The position numbers and the translations under genes were made by a program. A stretch of DNA of 64,000 nucleotides from Liolophura sinensis (taxonomy: Eukaryota; Mollusca; Polyplacophora; Chitonida; Chitonidae): the NCBI RefSeq assembly GCF_032854445.1, contig NC_088307.1, positions 10,304,017 to 10,368,016 of the forward strand, read 5' to 3'. The notes beneath the pieces are model-generated. The model had not been told where the DNA came from. It ran no database searches and saw nothing but the letters and a program-made list of their open reading frames with translations. Below are positions 10,423 through 19,400 of this stretch, one piece after another (the first letter of the stretch is position 1; every line of letters starts with the position of its first letter).

Positions 10423-13400
10423 GTTTTTTAAGTCACAGCTGATACCTGTTACCTAATTCCTCAACCATATTGCATATGAAAGAGGGAGTGAGTGAGTGAG
10501 TGAGTGAGTGAGTGCTTGGGGTTGAACATCATACTTAACAATTTTTCAGTCATATGACGACGAAGGAATCCTTAGAGCGCATGTAATGTGCCTCCTTGTC
10601 GCAGGACGGATTTCCACCGCTCTTTTATCTAGTGCTGCTTCACTGAGACACCTTACCGAAGGCAAGTAAACAGCCCGGCCCGAGCCATTATACTCATACG
10701 GGTCAACCAGTCATCTCACTATCCCCATCATGCTGAATTCCAGCATATGAAAGAGCAACATACAATGCAATTTTTGTAAATTTGAGTTTGGAGACAAAAC
10801 TGGGATAGGCCTGTATAAACATCCTGCAAACATGCAAAAATGTCAAAGAATTACACTGTACAATGTACATGTTATCATCCAATATGCCCGTTTCAAAATA
10901 CAACATCCCTTGTGAGTGACATTTTTTTGTGGCATGACCTCTTCGCTTTATGGCACATTTACAGCAGGGTCAATCGGGCAGTTCAACATGGACAGTGAAC
11001 AGAGTATAGAAAACAAATTAAACAAGATTTGATTTGATTTTCTGAATTACATCGCACGTTCTTTGGTACATGTATGTTTGTGTTTCCAGAATTGCAAAAC
11101 TAATGATATTCTCTTTGAGGTTTCTAAACAAACATGGATATCACCACTTACTTAAACAGACATAAGCTAGTCACCCTATTTGATTCAGGACATTGTCCTT
11201 GCTTATTTCAAGGCTTGTGATGAAACTCGAAAACAACATATAGGGTAACCTGGTAATGCAACTTTCTCAATAACAAAATCAGCTGCTGCAGTAAATCAGG
11301 TATCAGGTATCTATGGAATGGCCTTGTTTGAATCCAGACACACAGATGTCCACTCGCGTTTTGGCCGGTTTTATCCATCCATAAAGTCATCCATTTTGTG
11401 AAATCTTCTTGAAAGGCCAATCAAATATATAATTTCTCATATTACCTTTCAGATCAGGTACATGTTCCTGCTAGCCATGTGTCATCTCAGGGTTCTGAGT
11501 CAAGGTGAGTCAGATCTTCTCCAGCTAACTTACCTTAATTCTTCAACCTTTTCGTGTGTTTCCAGGATGTTTATTAAAGAGTATTTTGAAAGCATTATTC
11601 TTTGTCGACTGATAAGGTTATACTTTTTGTGAAGCCCTGAAACTGGCCAATCCAAGCAATGTAGGTTTTGTCTGCAAAATCAAATTTATTTATTTATTTA
11701 TTTATTTGGTTTGTGTTTTACACCGTACTCAAGAATATTTCACTTATACGACGGCCGCCAGCATTATGGTGGGAGGAAACCCACGACCATCCGCAGGTTG
11801 CTGGAAAACTTTCCCACGTACGGCCGGAGAGGAAGCCAGCATAAGCTGAACTTGAACTCACAGCGAGCGCATTGCTGACAGGCTCCTGGGTCATTATTCC
11901 ACGCTAGCGCGCTAACCAACTGGGCCGCAGAGGCCCCAAAAATCAAGTTAGATAGGTGTTTAAATTGCACTGACAGTTACTCTTTCATTTGCGAAAAGGT
12001 TCAAGGATTCGGGTACCTAAAAGTTTCAGGTACCTAAAAGCACATTTTACTTGATTGTGAGAGTTACATGTATGTTGATCTTTATAGAAAGTTTTGGGGG
12101 TTTTTTGGAAGGTAGGGTGATATCCAACTGGAAAAATGTGACTTTTTGACACTTTATCAGCCTGTAAAAGGGTACTTTTTGGGGGCAGTATTTTAGGTCA
12201 TTTAATGTACATGTACTTCCAAATGGGTTTAAAAAATGTCATAAAAGTCATGAAAATGTATTCCCCATGCTTCTCTACATGTATTTACCTGCAAATAGTC
12301 ATTGCAGTTGTTGCCAAGTTTATTAGACATATCGATTTAACTTAAAAGCAAAGACGTACGTGGGGAGGTCTGCCAGCGACCTGCGGATGTTCGTGGGTTT
12401 GCCCTGGGCTCTCCCCAGTTTCCTTGCACCATAATTCTGGCCGCCATCATATGAGTGATACATTTTTGAGTATGGCGTTAAACACCAATCAAGTACATAT
12501 ATGTAAGTAAAAACAAAGAAAACATTAAACTGAAATACATTATTGATCAAATGAAAGACCATTTAAAAAAACACCGTCAAGAAAATTAGTGCGTTTTTCT
12601 TTTTCAGAATTTTTCCGGTCAAGTAAAATGCTTTCAAAACATCAGATTGTATGACGGATTGCTGGGACGTCACATTCATATATTTTGCTTTTGGTAGTTC
12701 TTTTCAAGGCCCAATTTTGGTTAATGGCTTCATAGCTCTCTATGTATATGCATTTCGAATGATGACGTCGAGCAGTCCGTGAGTGTTAAAGTTGCGAGAA
12801 CCTAATGTGACGTCACTGGTGCCAACGTAGTCAGAAAAGGCCACTGTAAAATTTAATATTTTGAATGCATTTTACTAAGTTGAAAAAAAAAAAAATGTGA
12901 GATAATAAATTGAACTACTTACCTTGACAGCGTTTAAATGGTCTTTAATCTCACATATACTTTACTGTATCTTAGTGTTTTGTTTGCCTTTTAGAGAATC
13001 CATGCAAGTAAAACTATGTTGTCTGGAATCAGTGTAAAATACCTAAATTGTCAAAATGTATTTTCAGCCACGCTGTTGACAACGCCAGAGTAAAACGAGG
13101 GAAATCTTCTGTACAGGAAAGGCGCCTGGCAAACAGAGCTCGTGAACTGGAGTTGGAACGATTGTCAGCAGAACTCAATCGTCATTGGTAAGAAATGAGT
13201 CATTTTGAACCTTGCCAAGATTAAGTTTCATATTAGCTTCATTATTACCAAATTTAATTGTGGCCATTATCATGTAGGACAATGAATGCAGTTTTGAAGT
13301 TTATGTTATCTAAAAAATATGATTTTTATAATAATTTTTAATTATTCATTTTTTATACTAATAGTGTACTTCACCCAGATTCTAGCAATTTTTTGTGTGA

Positions 13401-16400
13401 CACATTTTCCCTTGACTCTTGGTTGATTCGTCTACCTCATAGGGTAACTTAAGAGTTTTTGATTAATTTCTTACCGGAAAATCTTAAGCGTTCGCTTCAA
13501 AAATACAATTTTATGTGCTTCTGAAAGTTTATTTTTATGTACTAAACTTTAGGTGAAATTTAGTATTTAACTTAGTTGTTAGTTGTTTTCATAACCATTG
13601 TTTTGGGGTTTTATATTTACAGTTCCCAATTGTCAATTGATGAAGATGATGAGTTGTTGTTGTCACTGACGACTGACCTGTTATCACCTCAGGCTGTCAA
13701 GCCTACCCCTGTGCTCTCGGACTTTATTGATGATACTGACCCAAGGTTAGCGGTACCTGAGCAGCCAGAGAATCCAGAGCTTGAGCGTGAGATTGCCCAG
13801 AGATACCGACGCAAAAAAGCAATGAGGGCCAGGTCAAGGTCAACCCTTCCAAGGCCCAAATGTTTTTCCAGTCAAGATGGAAACCAACTTATGCAAAACG
13901 AAAGTGAAAGTGAAAAGGCCTTTGCAGGTCAGAGGTCAGAGTTGAGTGTGAATCTTGCAAGTGAAAGTAAAAGTGGAGGACAGACTTCAAGCCAAGGTAT
14001 CTGTGATATTCAAAGTGAAATTGAAAGGAAGTCTGCTGTTCTAAGGCTAAATGCAGGAACTTTGCAGGGATTCGAGGACAAAACTAGTGAAAAACAGAAT
14101 TTTGACTGCAAAGTGTCTGGCGAGGATGAAAAACATACAGTACCTTCAGTATTATTGGATGAGGGAGATGAGATGTCAAGGCCAGGTAAGTCACTCTCTG
14201 AAGATTCAAGGCCACCGGGGTCAAAGTTCACAGAGAGTGACACAGACTCACCTGTGCCTTGTGTAAATAATAAATTACCGTCTTCCGTTGGGAGTGCTTG
14301 TGAAAGTCACCATCATGTGGATGAAGGCTTGGCACACCCACTTGATTCTGAAACAGTTTCACAAAAAGTGGAAGTTCAGAGCAACTCTGAAAACAGCGAT
14401 GAAATGAGACGGTCTCCAGTCTTAGCAAATGGTATGCTGTTACATGAAAAGTTTGTTGAACCTAATGTTAATCAACCTACTGTGGATCATACTGACAGGT
14501 TTCTAGAATCGGGGCAAAAACCTCAGAGTTCTGTGTTTCCCAAAACCGACACGGATATTGCAGAATAATTCCAGCGCAGAGAGTAAGCTTACGCCTTATG
14601 AAATGTCTGTCTGTGTAGACAAGCTCAGTCCAAGAAAAACGGAGACATTGGAAAGATTTACTCTGCCAAACAAATTCACATAGCTAAATCTGACAGTGAA
14701 TTAGGAGAGGAGGAAAGCATTAGGAGCCTTCAAACTCAGCCGTCTAAGGAATTAGAGTGTAGAAATAGTGAAATATTGAATGGTTCGACTGGACAGATTG
14801 ACATGCATAGGGTGTCAAACAAAGTAAATAACTCTGCTGAAAACACACACTCAGGGCGAAACAACCAGGTTTCGTCCTCTGTAGTCCCACAAGTTCACTA
14901 CAAGAAGAGAAATTCCACAGAAGCTGAACAACGACGACATAAAGCGGTGATACCTAAGAGCGTTTTGAAAGGTAGGAGCTAATTCTCTTGGCTTTCATAT
15001 GCTGTTTTTGTTCCACCTCCATAAATGTGCAGTCTGATGATACTTTTAAGATTACAAACCTTTGTTTTCTTTTTCTGGTCACCGTTTATTATGTCAGCAC
15101 ATATCAGTGAATTGTTTTAAACATAACAAATAGCGCATGGAAACAAATGTATTTTTAAATATTGGTCATTAGTGCTACATTTGTCAGTGAATTTGAAATA
15201 AACCACCACCCTTTGCAGGGTACACTGACAAATCCCCTGACTTCAGCTACAGCTGAACCAGTAAAAGCAAGTTCAGCGTTTTACATGAAAACAGGAAAAA
15301 TGCTGACATATACAATGTAATGTCATAAAAATTTGATAAAAATATTTTTCTGTTTACATACAGCATACACATGCATCGCCACACTAACCCACTACATGAC
15401 TGAGTACACATATTGTAATGAATCATAAACAAAGGCTTATTTATTTATTTTTTTTTCTTCACTGCAGAAAATGGCTCAGGGAAGGGAGGTAACCCTCTCA
15501 GGGGCTAGTAATCCATGCCTTGTTTCTACATCATCACAGATCAGCCATGTCGAAGGCAACAGATATAACCAAAGGACGTAAGTGCCGTGTTTCATCGAAT
15601 TTTTTTTTTTTACCAATCAGTGTTGAAGTTTTGATCAAGCATATTTTGAAGGCATTGTTCAGTGTTGGCGAATAAAATGAAATAAAAAAATGTGTAAACA
15701 CTGCACTTGCTCTTTCGTATGCGAAAAGGTTTAGGGCAAGTATTGAAAGTATGAAATGTGTTGAAGTTATGAAAAAAGAATTCAAGCAACTTAAACTTGT
15801 TTTAGTGGACACATGTTTTTATCACTTTCTCCTTCTGTTAATGTACACAGGACTTTTCACTAGAGGACAACAGTTTTCATTTCAGGTCTATTTACATGTA
15901 CAGAAACTGTGAAAAGTGTGAGATTTTCTTGATAAATTTTGTGGATGTTTACAATGATGTATTCAGTCCAAACGCCTGTGTATTCTAATACGTGGATAGC
16001 TTAAAAAATGCATCACCAATGCAGTCGCAGTCGCTGTGAGTTCAAGTCCAGCTCATGCTGGCTTCCTCTCCGGCCGTACGTGGGAAGGACTGCCAGCAAC
16101 CTGTGGATGTTTATGGGTTTCCCCTGGGCTCTGCCTGGTTTCCATCCACCATCATGCTGGCGGCTGTTGTATAAGTGAAATACTCTTAAGTACGGTGTAA
16201 AACCCGAATCAAATATATAAATAAAATATGTACTACGTGAAAACACTTGAATGGGACCTACAAGTTCACACCAAATTGTTGTCATGCTAATGATATGACT
16301 CAATAACTTTTTCTGTACATTTCAGTGGAAAGTTTTGGATTTGAGTCTATTTTGGTATACATTTTTTTTTACTTTTTTTCTTAGAGAAAGAATTAGTGAG

Positions 16401-19400
16401 TAACAAATTTTGGCATAATGTTTTCAGCATAATCCCTTAAAATAATCAGCACCTTACAGGTGTAGGATTCTAGTCTTCTGTCTAGGCACCTAAGAAGCCC
16501 TTTAAAAAAAAAAACATCAAATAATATAACCTGAGTTTTTTTGTGAAGAGAGGTGGAAACAGGCCTAAATGGTCACGCACATTTTCTTGACATGCTTCGT
16601 CACTCTGTAAATCAACTTTTAATCAGAAATTCTTAGGCGGCCATGAGATATGCTGCATGTATGGTAGAGCAAGCAGAAACGCAATTTAGCGGCACTCGTA
16701 CAGATTAGAGGTAACTCGCCTCTGATTGATTAAAATTGATAACATGGCGATGTCTTGGATTATCTCAGAGTTTTTCTGTATTTCGAACTGCGATATCTTG
16801 TGCATTATCACAAAAATAAAAAGTTAGGCTTTTTATAACTTCCTGCGGGATACTTTATTGGTCTAGTGTTTTTCTGTATTTCGAACTGCGATATCTTGTG
16901 CATTATCACAAAAATAAAAAGTTAGGCTTTTTATAACTTCCTCTGGGATACTTTATTGGTCTAGTGTTTTTCTGTATTTCAAACTGCGATATCTTGTGCA
17001 TTATCACAAAAATAAAAAGTTAGGCTTTTTATAACTTCCTGTGGGATACTTCATTGGTGCATATATACATTTGGTCCTAGTGTTGTCTTACCTTTTTTAA
17101 CCACATAGAAATAATTTAACTCTTTCAGAAATCTCCAGTCCACTAAAGGTTTATCCGGATCCAAGCCATCGTTGTTCAATTCTGCCAAGGCTAAGATTCA
17201 GTCTCTGAGAAAAGCTAAGAGCATGGGACCAATTGCATCAGCCAGATACGGAGATAGACAAAGAGAACCAGCTTAACGCTGTCCTAACGATGTCATCACA
17301 TCACCATGGTGACCTGCCTCCGCCCCCACCTCATCCCGGACGGGTGAAGAAGTCAACGTCTTTTAAGTCACTTTTGAATTTTGGCAGGAAGCCAAAAGAC
17401 GGATCGCATGCGTAAGTGATAAAGTCACATTTGTGAAAATTGTGGGTTTATTAAAGTGCTTTAGTCTACTGTTCCAGCAGAAATTAAGTGGAAATTTTAC
17501 AGTGATAGGAAGGAAATTGTACAGAGCAGTGCTGAAGCCCTGAAACTGGCACAAATGTGAGTAAATTGAACTGAAAGTCGCTGAAGCCCTGAAACTGGCA
17601 CAAATGTGCATATATTGAACTGAAAGTCGCTGAAGCCCTGAAACTGACACAAATGTGCATAAACTGAACTGAAAGTCGCTCTTTTACCTGGAAAAACACT
17701 AGGGAATTAGGTATTTAACTACTATACTTGTAACGGAAGAATCACCCAAAACAAAATATTCGGTAGTTTCCATGGAATTTACATGACATGATCTGATATA
17801 AATATTCTTTATGTGCTATTAAATCAGGCAGATATGACGTTGAAAACAACGGATATGTTGGAATGACGGTAAGAGTGTTGGGAAATACAGCGTCAATTTG
17901 TGACTGTGTTCGTGACTTGTTTTTGTGTCAGACCAGACAAAAGTGGAAACAACAAAAAAAATTGAATTGATGCATTTTATTCTCTTGATCTAGGAAAGCA
18001 ATTCATAGCATTTGATTCTTATCACTTAACCTTGTTTTTAAAACACAGAAGTTTGACAGTGAAGCAGCTGTTTTAAGACAGGAGTACATATGCACAATGC
18101 TGTATGTTTAACACTTCATAATGTGAACCGTAATATTGTTCAGAGAGTTGTGTACAAGGTAGATAACTCTTTCTAAAACTCATACTCAGGGGGAGACAAC
18201 CCGGTTTCTGCAGGTCGAGTGTGTAGAAGAGTGGTTCCCCTCCATTTCACTACGTCCTAAAAAACACATGGGCGGTTTTATCCATTTTCAACAAAATAAT
18301 GGCCAGTTTTGTTCACAAATTATTATTTTGATGGCTCAAATCTGTAGGTTTAATAAATCTATTGTGAAAGTAAGAGATGAATATTTTGCATTTTTTTCCT
18401 TTTTTGAGTGCTTCATTATTCTGATTTGAGCATCCACAGGATAAGGCTGCTTTATAAGTAGGAGTTTTTTGTGAAGTTTGCTTAATTTCTCATCAGAAAA
18501 CAGCTTGAATGTTGGTATCAAAAATATCATTTTAAAGTAAATTATAAAGCTAACATATGAAATAAGGTTCATCATGCAGACAACTGAAAACTATGCTGTC
18601 TAGGAAATCTGACGTCACATCACCTTCTTTTGCCTGATGTTGAGCAGAAAGAATTTTCAGGAACTTTATTTCAGTAATCTTTCATTAATGGGTAAAAAGA
18701 GTTACTCCAGCATTCAGTGTCGTGATTAGAGTTGGAAAAACTTCCTGTATGGTCAGAGTTCCTAAACTCCGATAGTATGGTCCATAAAGCCCACCTTAGA
18801 ATTCATATGTTTGAGCGCCTTTAACTCCTTTCACAAAAAATCTGAAAAACTAAATGAAAGTAGATTTATGCATAGTTTGAAGTGGTCTGTCTAGTGATGC
18901 CTGCTTCGATTCATAGACATCTTTAAGACCTTGATGTGCCTCTGAAAATACATTTTTACAGGCCAAGCTTGAGGTGAAATTAAATATTTCCGGAAAGCTT
19001 GTTTATTCAGACCTGTAAATATACATCTACTTTACATGTAGTTTAAGTAAGTCTCTCCTTCCGTATGTGGGAAGCAACCTGCGGATGGTCATGGGCCTCC
19101 CCGGGCTTTGCCTGGTTTCCTCCCAACATAATGCTGGCTGCCGTCGCATAAGTGAAATATTCTCGAGAATGGCATAAAAAACCAATCAAATAAATCAATA
19201 AATGAATAGTTTAGGTAAGTTGTTGTTCTCAATGAAATTTAAAATATTAACGTTGCTGGCGCCGGTGTTTCAAAAACATGTCACTTAGTCTAAATCCTTC
19301 ACAAATCTGACCACAGGCACAGTCCTTGTTTTTACACATTAGAGGAATATTATCTGACTTTTGACAGGTTATATTAGGATTTCTGTAATGTTCACATGTG

